21,159 bases of DNA from Plantago elongata. Its lineage: Eukaryota > Streptophyta > Magnoliopsida > Lamiales > Plantaginaceae. The translations under genes were made by a program, and so were the position numbers. Below are positions 1 to 8,130 of the stretch, one piece after another. How positions within the stretch are numbered: the first letter of the stretch is position 1; every line of letters starts with the position of its first letter. The notes beneath the pieces were generated by a model. That model was given only the letters and a program-made list of their open reading frames with translations. It had not been told where the DNA came from and did not search any database. Location: assembly GCA_036897095.1 (NCBI GenBank), contig JAYMSP010003087.1:1-21159 (forward strand). The letters run 5' to 3'.

Positions 1-169
1 ATTGCAATCAACAGATTTTCACACAATTCAACACATGCATATAAAAATCTCAGCATGGATTTTACAAACAGTTTTCAGAACATGTTAGCTCACTCAAACA
101 TATGTTGCGGCCACTAGTGTAAGTCTGGTGGCCCACAGAGTTCTACGGCCCATTCCTTGATCAGAGGAA

Positions 170-402
170 TCAATCACGAGTCCTCAGCGTCACAGGGACA
201 ATATCACGTCACACAGACGGCGTCCCACAAACAATACGTCACAAAGACAAAGCGTCACGAAGACGGCGTCACAAGGACAGAGTCCCACAGACAATGCGTC
301 ACGAAGACGGCATCACAGGGACAGAGTCCCACAGACAATGTGTCGCAGACAGTATCATGTCATAAAGACGGCGTCATAGGGACAGTGTCCCACAGACAAA
401 GC
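170..402 (-). repeat. 44-bp tandem repeat (minisatellite) inside the LTR
   Basis: Two adjacent 44-bp units (253-296 and 297-340) are nearly identical. A third diverged copy lies at 358-401 after a 17-bp spacer, and degraded copies lie upstream from about 170. Each unit is built from 13-16-bp subunits of the form GTCACRRRGACRG. A 95-codon open frame crosses the array on the + strand, but it has no ATG start (it begins with TTG) and only echoes the repeat, so I do not call a gene. Confidence 0.8.
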
Positions 403-1718
403 ACAACACATATGAGAGCTGACATTTATCCATGCTTTTTATAAAAATGTTTCACACACGTCACATGCATCATAAATCATCTTTTCGGGATACGCACATA
501 ACTTGATCCTCAGTGAATAAAATAATAGTATATCAAGTCCCGTCGCTTAATGTAATATTACACATGTATCAAACAACAGTTATAAAACAGTTATTTTCAC
601 AAAAAGTAGTAAAGGCAAGGTATTATGAAGATTCGACCCATACATGATTTGGATGCTTACTTATTCTCGATATCGCTTAACTCGTCAGCTAGTTAGTTAC
701 TATATTCGTAAAAACGTTGTTAACGTCCCTAACTGACCGTCAGACAACTTTCCCATATTGGAATAAAATGTTACCCCGGAACCCGAATCCTAAACCTCAC
801 GCGGAACAGAAACATTACTCCAGTATCACATCATACAAACACACATCCCACTCTTATTAAGCAAACACTTAGCATCTCCATTTCCGTGCTCCGTACTCGT
901 TCCCACCTTATCCGTCATCTCCCCATTGGGCACAGTTACGATATCTAGTAAGCAGACTGATCTCCCCAACCAAGCGATCTTCTTTCGAATCTACTCCAAA
1001 CCCGAAAATGCGAGCTTCAGCTACCCGAAACAAACTGGAAGTTCCGAACTCCTCTCCGACTTTGAACACGACTCTCTCCCACAATCACGCCTGGAATTCC
1101 AATCTCACCGAAATGGTAACTCCGGTCACCTGCTCCGGCCTTCCTCTTTCCTATCAACCCATCGTCACAGCCGCACATACACAACCCTCCTACAGGCACA
1201 CACTTCTTGCGCCTGCTCCGCCCCCTTCACCGGATTAGCTAGAAAAACGAGAAAATCACCAACTCACCGGAAATCCTGAATTCCGGTCAAACTAACATCA
1301 CTCCCTGCTCTGCACTGTCTCTCTCAAATGACCTCTCCAGTCGCTACAGTACTTTCAGGTAAGTACGAATTTCGGTCACATCCTCACTCTCTTGTCCATC
1401 CGTCTCGCCCTCTCCTCCACTGATTCCGGCTACACCCTTTTCTCATGCTGAATTCGAACACACTGGATTCATAGAAACTAAACTCCGGTCGCTCCAAACA
1501 GTTGTGACTCACCGAAAATCACCAATTCTGAAAAGCCCAGTCGCGGCTTCACCGTCCCCAAGCTCAGCCCCAATTCGTCGGAGAACTCAAGCGCGCAGAC
1601 TAACCGGCCACCGAAAATTGCAACTCCAGTCGTGATGGAGAACAGGTGTGGTGAGGAGGGTAGCGATCGGAGGTAGGCTGTGATGGTGGATTCGGAACAA
1701 TGGAGATGGTGGACAACT

Positions 1719-1726
1719 ATTTATAG
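1719..1726 (-). promoter_or_regulatory. TATA box of the left LTR
   Basis: The minus strand reads TATAAATA inside CGCCTATAAATAG, about 580 bp into the LTR. Upstream in reading direction are a palindromic CACGTG (1773-1778) and ACGCGTGGC (around 1796-1804). The related LTR at 16412-19334 has the same arrangement, with ACGCGTGGC copies upstream of TATATAAA. This fits the LTR's own RNA polymerase II promoter and an RNA directed toward lower coordinates. Confidence 0.6.
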
Positions 1727-2075
1727 GCGGAGCCGGCCGCCTTTCCGTCCGTGCCACTCTCCGTCCGATCGGCACGTGTCCCGCCACATGTCTACTGCTT
1801 GGCCACGCGTCTTGAAGGGTAGATTAGGGAATTCCCACGGCGGCTGGTCGGTGATGGCGGCGCCTTCGTGGAGAAGAAATCGGCGCGGGCAGATTAATTT
1901 GAAGTGACGGGAAGGAGAAAGAAATTGGGGAAGAAGAAGATAAGTGAAAGGGGTATAATGGGTATTTTACCATTATATAAACCTGGTTTCTTCTGGACTC
2001 CAAACGGCTCGTAAATAAATTCAGAAAAATGCAAATTCAATATCCGGGACGATATTGGACGCGATATTAACTAGA

Positions 2076-2140
2076 ATAAAAAATATTTTTATTTTTTTAT
2101 TTTTATTATTATTTATTATTATTTTATTAATATAATAATT
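2076..2140. repeat. AT-rich low-complexity tract in the left LTR
   Basis: The stretch is almost only A and T, made of ATT/TTTA runs. The related LTR at 16412-19334 has an equivalent AT tract at about 16565-16622, likewise followed by the shared core block, so it is part of the LTR architecture rather than a separate insertion. Confidence 0.7.
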
Positions 2141-2304
2141 CAACGCTACTCGTAATTAACTAGCAGATACGACCGGCCATTACTTCTAAATTCATCTTAC
2201 TTTTAATTCACCTAAACTCGCTGGCGAACTAACCGTTTACTAATTCGTCACGAACTATACCGAAAATATCATTAAAATATTCGGCCCGGATCCCGGTCAT
2301 TACA

Positions 2305-2742
2305 ATCATAATCTTCCTTAACAGAAAACCGAATGATAACATTCTTGAGACTACAAATACTTGCAGAAAACGTACCTTTCAAATTTAGTTTCAGTAAGGC
2401 CTTGTTGAGATCAGCCATAGCAAGAACACCGAAAAGAAATTTACCCACCAACGTAGTAGCAAAAGGTGCAAAAAGTTTCTCAACTTCTAGATCTGAAAAC
2501 TCAACCAAAGGACAACCTTGCTCCAGGGAAACTGATCTCCGAAGAAGAAAGATGGACGTCAGAAACTACACAGAAAATAGAAGCCATAGAACAAAGAAAG
2601 CAAAGCAAAGGAGAAAACACGAAGCCGGAGACAGAAAGAAACTTGGGTTAAATGGAGAAGAAAATGAAATTAGGGTTAGAGAGAAAAGAGGAAGAAAAGA
2701 GAGAGGTTGTACAGAAAAAACCTAGAGAGAACATTTTTTAGG
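2305..2742 (-). pseudogene. LINE ORF1 fragment with DUF4283 domain, cut by the LTR
   Basis: The minus strand has an open frame from about 2508 down into the LTR. Its legible part includes TLVGKF, then a helix-like stretch with LNLKGTF, and ends with NVIIRFSVKEDYD. This spacing matches DUF4283, the N-terminal domain of plant LINE ORF1 proteins and related zinc-knuckle proteins. The reading continues upstream through C-P-L-V-E-F without an ATG, and 2520-2742 (minus) is pyrimidine-rich and leader-like, so this is probably the 5' end of a LINE. Downstream the frame runs into LTR sequence at 2304 and ends. Nothing after the domain is present in the window. It is most likely a different copy from the LINE at 15464-20795. 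Confidence 0.6.
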
Positions 2743-2918
2743 GAGGCGCACAATTTAGCTGGCCTTGAGTCGCTATCACCAATAAGGTAAACATATGAGT
2801 TAAGTTCATCTTTTTTACATAACTCTCTGCCGTTAGTCAACGAAGTCAACCGAATCAACGTTAGTCAATTCTAAAAAAGTCATTATTTTTAATTTTAAAA
2901 AAATTATAGATTTTCAAT
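2743..2918. other. Intergenic, no gene; reverse-strand W-box cores
   Basis: No coding capacity is visible. Three AGTCAA motifs (2835-2840, 2844-2849, 2863-2868), which are TTGACT on the minus strand, sit close together. They mirror the five + strand TTGAC cores at 4059-4105 across the MITE island. Confidence 0.5.
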
Positions 2919-2962
2919 ATTCCGAAAATCATTTTCTTGAAAATGAAAATGATTTTCGGAAT
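2919..2962. repeat. 18-bp perfect inverted repeat with 8-nt loop
   Basis: ATTCCGAAAATCATTTTC at 2919-2936 is followed by the loop TTGAAAAT and the exact reverse complement at 2945-2962. AT-rich sequence surrounds it. It could be a foldback MITE core; no target duplication was found around it. Confidence 0.85.
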
Positions 2963-3022
2963 TAAAAAAATAAAAATTAGTTATTGCGAATTGGCCATAA
3001 ATTTACAATTCTTTTTAAATTA

Positions 3023-3252
3023 CTCCCTCCGTCCCATTACAAACGAAACAATTCTCAAACGCATGGTTTTTAAGAAAATATGTAGTATGTGGTTAAGAAT
3101 GAGTTTGAGATAGAAAAGTACATGCAGGCCCAATAATGTGTGGTGGAAAATGAGTTGTATTGTGGGGTTATTGCTAAAAATGAAAAAATATTGCGTTATT
3201 AACGAGACGCCCAAAACGAAAATATGTGTCGTTTGTACTGGAACAGAGGGAG
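3023..3252. mobile_element. Stowaway-type MITE (Tc1/mariner), 230 bp
   Basis: The ends read CTCCCTCCGTCCC at the left and the imperfect complement GAACAGAGGGAG at the right, flanked by TA on both sides (3021-3022 and 3253-3254). This terminus and TA duplication define plant Stowaway elements. The internal sequence matches, in opposite orientation, the element in intron 1 of the first ligase gene. There is no coding capacity. Confidence 0.88.
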
Positions 3253-3434
3253 TAATACCCAAAAAAAATTTCTCAACCCTTTTTCTCCACCACCATCTTC
3301 CACGCCAAACCACCAATTTCCACCACCTCCATCTTCTTCCACCTCCAGTTTCTCAAAAAAAGGCTAATATTCTTCTTCATCCTTCCATTTTATTAAACAA
3401 AAAAAGAGTAAACAATCGAAAAGAGGTGGAGTAA

Positions 3435-3537
3435 GGTTGTGTTCTCTTCAACTTTAGTTCAGTTCAATTCGGCTTAGATATAATTTATATCTTACTCCAG
3501 TTCAGTTCAGTAAATTTCAGTTGAAGAGAACACAGCC
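3435..3537. mobile_element. Tourist-like MITE (PIF/Harbinger), 103 bp
   Basis: The left end GGTTGTGTTCTCTTCAACT and the complement of the right end, GGCTGTGTTCTCTTCAACT, match at all but one base. A 3-bp TAA duplication flanks the element (3432-3434 and 3538-3540), typical of PIF/Harbinger. Most of it folds on itself, with GTTCAGTTCA-type repeats on both arms. Confidence 0.82.
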
Positions 3538-3540
3538 TAA

Positions 3541-3780
3541 AAAAGAGCTCTGATCAGAACTGTTAAAGCTCCAGTCGACGGAGTTGTAATAGCTCCGATT
3601 GGGAGCTGTATTTTACAGCTCCCATCTGGAGTTATATAAAAGCTCACGATCGGAGCTTTAAAAAAGGTTGTTTAGAACTCAGAGTTGTATAAAAGCTCCC
3701 GATCAGAGCTTTAAAAAAGACTGTTTAAAACTTCAATCGGAGCTCCGGTGCAAAAATTATCTCCGTCGGAGAAAATGAAG
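3541..3780. repeat. Array of short AGCTC..GAGCT hairpin repeats, with a 53-bp tandem pair
   Basis: Variants of AGCTCCGATCGGAGCT recur about every 25-30 bp, each nearly self-complementary. Two 53-bp units (3631-3683 and 3684-3736) form an imperfect tandem pair, both containing TATAAAAGCTC then GAGCTTTAAAAAAG. No ends or target duplication are visible. No known family is recognised. Confidence 0.65.
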
Positions 3781-4058
3781 AAGGAATGATGCCGATGAAG
3801 GTGGTGGAAGTGGTGGTTAGAGGTGGTGGAAATGATGGTTGGAGGTGGTGGAAGATGGTGAGGATATTTTGTGGTTTATTAAAATTTAGGGAGTATTTTG
3901 CTCAAAAAAAGGTTTAGGGAGTATGATTTGGGTGGCAAAAGAGAAAATCAGTTTTACAAGTGTTACTTTCGCACTTCAATTATTAGATGAAATTAAAATT
4001 TTGGAAAATAATTTTAATTATAACGTAAAAAAATGATTAATGACATCATAAAAAAATG
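3781..4058. other. Intergenic, no gene; GGTGGTGG-rich tract
   Basis: Positions 3785-3855 are rich in GGTGGTGGAAG words that mirror the CCACCACC/TCTTCC words at 3285-3345, so the two stretches form a loose inverted pair around the Tourist element and the hairpin array. The rest is AT-rich. No ORF with family features was seen. Confidence 0.4.
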
Positions 4059-4105
4059 TTGACTTTGACCTTCTAACTGTTGACTATGTTGACCGGCTGT
4101 TGACA
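4059..4105 (+). promoter_or_regulatory. W-box cluster (five TTGAC cores) upstream of the first OPCL1-like gene
   Basis: TTGACT (4059), TTGACC (4065), TTGACT (4080), TTGACC (4089) and TTGACA (4100) lie within 47 bp, 530-576 bp upstream of the ATG. Four fit TTGACY, the WRKY factor site, and jasmonate and wound genes are frequent WRKY targets. The cluster lies beside transposon-rich DNA, so it may have been brought in by an element and may not be functional. Confidence 0.5.
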
Positions 4106-4634
4106 TTTAACGACCAGAAAGATATTCCGGACTTTTCGGGATTTCTTTGAAACAAAAAATTAAAACCCCTCGAAGAATGAAGTATTTTAAAATTTCAGAC
4201 ATTTTAAGTGAATTTAACCTTTTTGTTTATAATACTAGTTTGGGGTCAGGGGAAGTCGAGCTAGATCGAGTGACTCAGTGACTCCCTCCCCAACCCATCC
4301 TGGGTTTGCCAGTGGTCAAACCCATCGATCAACATAATTTGATGCATTTTCTCGTGTCAGTCGTGTGGCATATTTTACCCGTGGATTTGACTTCCTTCGA
4401 CTCCCATTGCCGTCCAATAAAACACACACATGTTATTACATTGTTCTGACTTTTCCAAAGTGTGACTACCTGTCTATTAAACTCTCCACTTAACCTCCAC
4501 ACTAAAGCAAATTATTGCCACCTTGTCTAGCCTTAAAAACAACCCATTATTCTCACACTCAAATCTACACTTCTCATTCTTCTTCATCATCATCATATCT
4601 TCTTCTCCTTCTACCTCACCAAAGCTTCACAGCC
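4106..4634 (+). promoter_or_regulatory. Proximal promoter and 5' leader of the first OPCL1-like gene
   Basis: The stretch has a CCAAT word (around 4413), a CACATG element of the MYC2-bound type (around 4427), TATTAA at 4475-4480 as a weak TATA candidate, and a pyrimidine-rich leader with TTC/ATC repeats at 4575-4620. No in-frame ATG precedes 4635. The transcription start cannot be fixed from sequence. Confidence 0.4.
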
Positions 4635-7513
4635 ATGGCGGAAACAGATCAACGAAGCGGCTACTGCCAATCAAACTCTACCTTCTACAGCAAACGTAAC
4701 CCCTTCCCCTTACCCGCCAACCAATCACTCGACGTCACCACCTTCATCTCCTCCCGCGCCCACCACGGCACCACCGCATTCATCGACTCCGCCACCAGCC
4801 GCCGCCTCTCCTACTCCGACCTCTGGCTCGCCGTCGAATCCGTCGCCTCCTCCCTCTCCTCCGATTTCCACATCCGCAAAGGCCACGTCATCCTCCTCCT
4901 CTCCCCGAACTCAATCTACTTCCCAATCGTCTGCCTCGCCGTCATGTCACTCGGCGCCATCATCACCACCATCAATCCGCTCAACACCGCCGGAGAAATC
5001 GCCAAGCAGATCTCAGATTCCAAGCCTGTCCTCGCCTTCACCATCTCTCACCTCCTCCCCAAAATCGCCGGTTCCAATCTCCCTGTCGTACTCTTAAACG
5101 ACGCCGTTTCCACTTCAATTTCAATCAGCTCAGATGGATCGAATAAACTGAGGATCGTGACGACGATCGAGGAAATGATGAGGAAGCAACCGAGTGAGAG
5201 ACGAGTGAAGGAGCGAGTGAACCAGAGCGACACGGCGACGCTGCTCTACTCATCAGGCACAACCGGAGCTAGCAAAGGCGTGGTTTCGTCGCACAAAAAC
5301 CTGATCGCGATGGTTCAAACGATCGTAGGCAGGTTCAGGCTGGAGGAAGGGAACCAGACGTTCATATGCACGGTTCCGATGTTCCACATCTACGGCCTAG
5401 TCGCGTTCGCCACCGGTTTGATCGCCTCCGGTTCGACTGTTGTGATCCTGTCGAAATTCGAAATGGACGAGATGCTCATGGCGATTCAGAAATTCTCTGC
5501 TACTTACTTGCCGCTAGTTCCGCCGATTTTAGTCGCGTTGATTAACAACGCTGATGCGATCAGGAGGAAGTACGATTTAAGGAGCTTGCAGTCGGTGTTG
5601 TCGGGTGGCGCTCCGCTCAGTAAGGAGGTGATTGAAGGTTTTGCGGAGAAGTATGGTGGAGTGAAGATATTGCAGGGGTATGGGTTGACGGAGTCGACTG
5701 GGATCGGAGCTTCGACTGATTCGTTGGAGGAGAGTAGGAGGTATGGTACGGCGGGGTTGTTGTCGCCAAATATGGAGGCGAGGATTGTCGATCCGGAGAC
5801 TGGTGTGGCGCTGCCGCCTAACCAGACTGGTGAGCTTTGGCTCAAGGGACCCTGCATCATGAAAGGTGAGTAAAGATATCAACTATACTTAAACCAATTC
5901 TAAATCTCGTGGATTTTTTAAGGAAGATTGATTAGATAAGTGGCAACATTCCAAATGTCGTGGCAATATAGTAGTGTTAATATATTTAAGCATATTGACC
6001 AATTGCACCAATTATTATTCCCCGTTACAAACGAAACATTTTTCATTTTAATCATTCATGACAAATAAAATATTTTTCACTTTTTAGCAATAATCCACGA
6101 TTCAACTCATTTTCCACCACACATATTTTATTAAACTTATTCTTAACAACTACTACATATTTTTTTTTAAATTATATTTTTTTCAAATGTTTCGTTCGTA
6201 ACGAGACGGATGGAGTAACTTTTAATGTAACAATTTAACTTATCCTGTATTTTGGATCTGCTTTTCATCATGTTCTAAATCTCCCCAAAACGGACTGATA
6301 AATATCGAAACGTCTCATTTTCTTTGCCTCGACAATATTAATTGGACTTGAAATTTAAAATTATTTAAATACTGTGTTCATAATTATTCTTTCCATTTTC
6401 ATAATATTAAATGAAGTTCTGCAAAATGCTGAATGTATACTAAAAGTTCCTAACTTCTCTACTTTTTGATAATCTGAAATTGAGATTTCAATCAATTCTT
6501 TCATGTTGGAATCTATAGTGGATTAATGGTCCAGTCTAAGAGGACCATGAACAGAAAGAACTATAAAGATGCCAAAGGAGTGGTTGTCTATATTCCTCAA
6601 GTATATTATTAATATGTCAAACAAACTACTGCATAGCTCTTACTTTCATCTTTTTTGGCTCATTTATGAAGATGAAGTTAAATAAAAACTGAAATTAGTT
6701 TTGCATTTTAACTTGAGAATTTCACACTTAATGCATTGTGGATGTTGCAGGTTACTTTTTTAATGAAGAGGCGACATCATCAACTCTAGATTCAGATGGA
6801 TGGTTAAGAACAGGAGATCTGTGCTACATTGATGAGGATGGTTTCATCTTTGTAGTTGACAGGTTAAAGGAACTCATCAAGTACAAGGGCTACCAGGTGA
6901 ATGCTATATGGCCGTGTTTCTTACATTTCATTGACAAAATAAGAACTTGGTTTAAATGCAAGTGGTAATCTGTTCGCAGTTAACATTCAGGATTCAAGCA
7001 AGAAAAACTAACTCCCAACTGATTGATTTTTTAGGTTCCTCCTGCAGAACTGGAAGCCTTGCTACTCACACACCCTGAAATAAGTGATTGTGCTGTCATA
7101 CCGTAAGTGCACTTCGGCTTTCAACTTGCTATTTAACGTACGAACTCAACCTCATTAAATGTTATCATCTGCTGTTGTAATAAATTAGATTCCCAGATAA
7201 AGATGTTGGACAATTTCCTATGGCGTATGTGGTGCGCAAATCTGGAAGTTCATTATCAGAGAGTGCAATCATGGATTTTGTTGCGAAACAGGTGAAGTAA
7301 AATCAACTATACGATTGAGCTTCATCAATGCATGTGTTACTTTCCTGTCTTAAGGGGAATGCAGACTAGGGAAATAACTTGTTTACAAATTGGTTGCAGG
7401 TGGCTCCATATAAGAGAGTTCGACGAGTAGCATTCGTAACTTCCATTCCCAAGAATCCATCAGGCAAGATACTAAGGAAAGATCTGATAAAGCTGGCTCT
7501 TTCAAAAATGTGA
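4635..7513 (+). CDS. OPCL1: OPC-8:0 CoA ligase-like acyl-activating enzyme, copy 1 (4CL-like, peroxisomal)
   Basis: Five exons: 4635-5865, 6751-6896, 7035-7102, 7189-7291, 7400-7513. All introns are GT-AG and the sum is 554 codons including stop (553 aa). The N-terminal SNSTFYSKR and [10 protein letters not shown] blocks are as I recall them in Arabidopsis OPCL1, which ligates CoA to the jasmonate precursor OPC-8:0 in peroxisomes. Visible ANL motifs are the P-loop [13 protein letters not shown] (203-215), QGYGLTEST (347-355), GELWLKG (399-405), TGD with Asp433, [13 protein letters not shown] with Arg448, and catalytic Lys539 in PSGKILRK. The protein ends in SKM, a plant PTS1. ATG 4635 is chosen because the frame upstream has no ATG. 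Intron 1 (885 bp) holds a Stowaway MITE. The first part of exon 1 is markedly rich in C-ending codons. A general 4-coumarate or fatty-acyl CoA ligase role is the alternative. Expression is likely jasmonate or wound responsive (inferred). Confidence 0.93.
6018..6215. mobile_element. Stowaway-type MITE in intron 1 of OPCL1 copy 1
   Basis: The right end reads GTAACGAGACGGATGGAG followed by TA (6216-6217). The left end TTCCCCGTTACAAACGAAAC is a shortened, diverged version, preceded by TA (6016-6017). The middle holds AATCCACGATTCAACTCATT and TTCCACCACACA, matching the reverse complement of the middle of the element at 3023-3252. It is therefore the same family, older and in the opposite orientation. 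The paralogue's intron 1 (85 bp) lacks it. Confidence 0.8.
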
Positions 7514-8096
7514 ATACATTTGCTGTACATTTACTTATAGAGTTGAAGGTTGAAATTCTATTGTGTAAGGAATACTATTTTGAATTGCAAGTTTGTATTA
7601 TTGCCTGTAGATATGTACCAAATGTATCTGACCAGATACACAACTTCTATAGTTCTGTATGTAGTTTTTTGTATGTCATTATAATTGCAATACACACTCT
7701 TTTACCAGCTAAGTTAGTCATCTGTACACTTTGTTTCTATCAGTCTGATCAACGAAAATATAAGACCCAAACCAGGTGAGTAAACTGGAGGAATCATCAT
7801 ACCTGGACTCTAATCCTGTGTTGCAACCCGGCCCCATGGGGATGCAGCTGACAATGCCGCTGCATCCCCAACCTCGATCTGCTGTAATACCGCAGCCGAA
7901 AACACCAGGTACTTGTAATGAGCCATCAGCTGTTGATTGTAACAATGGTTTACACATAACAACTCTTCATTAATCAAAACATAAAATACTAGTCAATGAT
8001 GTGTGCTTTTAATTTATTTATACCTGTGTGAACCCTGGATAAACATTTGTAGAATACAATAAGATGGGCAAATGATCTGGTTAAGTATCCTTGTTC
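7514..8096. other. Spacer between the two ligase genes (3' UTR of copy 1, then promoter of copy 2)
   Basis: Only 617 bp separate the stop of copy 1 from the ATG of copy 2. The first 250 bp are T-rich and look like 3' UTR. The GC-rich island at 7776-7908 is described separately. The last 130 bp are AT-rich and must carry the promoter of copy 2. No clear TATA box or poly(A) signal was identified. Confidence 0.5.
7776..7908 (+). other. Unexplained GC-rich, exon-like island with 11-bp hairpin
   Basis: A 133-bp block, clearly richer in GC than its surroundings, lies between CCAG at 7772-7775 and CCAG|GTACTT at 7905-7914, so it has an acceptor-like and a donor-like edge. The + frame is open from 7776 to 7973 and reads a proline-rich peptide, including NPVLQPGPMGMQL. 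Inside is a perfect 11-bp inverted repeat, GGGGATGCAGC (7838-7848) and GCTGCATCCCC (7859-7869), with a 10-nt loop. It is not part of the ligase protein and I recognise no family. It could be a captured exon, a remnant of a lost gene, or chance. Confidence 0.3.
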
Positions 8097-8130
8097 GGTT
8101 GACGAGTTCTTGTTAACTCTCAAGTCAACC
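8097..8130 (+). promoter_or_regulatory. Inverted W-box pair directly before the ATG of OPCL1 copy 2
   Basis: GGTTGAC (8097-8103) and its exact complement GTCAACC (8124-8130) are separated by 20 nt, and the second ends at the base before the ATG. As DNA this is a palindromic pair of W-box cores; as RNA it could form a small leader hairpin next to the start codon. Copy 1 has no such pair at its ATG. Confidence 0.45.

Larger units (their letters stand above)
1..2304 (-). mobile_element. Long LTR of a Ty3/gypsy-type retrotransposon, partial (cut by left edge)
   Basis: Read on the minus strand, the LTR starts TGTAATGACCGGG at 2304, a common opening for long plant Ty3/gypsy LTRs, and runs off the window at position 1. 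The interrupted ORF at 2305-2508 fixes the outer boundary, and 2305-2309 (ATCAT) would be the target duplication. The order inside is an AT-rich spacer (2076-2140), a block at about 1951-2022 shared with the solo LTR at 16412-19334, a TATA box at 1719-1726, a long non-coding leader, and a 44-bp tandem array near 170-402. No protein domain is visible; the short ORFs here are incidental. About 0.6 kb may lie outside the window, judged by the length of the related LTR. A solo LTR and the 5' LTR of a whole element are both possible. The Tekay/Del group is a guess from the long LTR and its terminus. Confidence 0.75.

Noticed and set aside
157..444. 95-codon + strand open frame with a repetitive Thr/Ser/His-rich peptide
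   Set aside because: It starts with TTG rather than ATG and merely translates the 44-bp tandem array inside an LTR.
926..1279. 117-codon and 76-codon + strand open frames
   Set aside because: They lie in the leader of the minus-strand LTR, start with non-ATG or weak ATG codons and have no recognisable motif.
2333..2725. 130-codon + strand frame rich in Lys/Arg/Glu
   Set aside because: It is antisense to the DUF4283 fragment and its pyrimidine-rich leader; the charge comes from purine-rich composition.
3285..3434. Possible small coding exon with Pro/His-rich peptide
   Set aside because: CCACCACC/TCTTCC low-complexity words explain it, and it overlaps a Stowaway on one side and a Tourist on the other.
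5504..5882. 118- and 101-codon minus frames opposite ligase exon 1
   Set aside because: Antisense shadows of a well-supported coding exon. The same shadow appears at 8956-9390 in copy 2.
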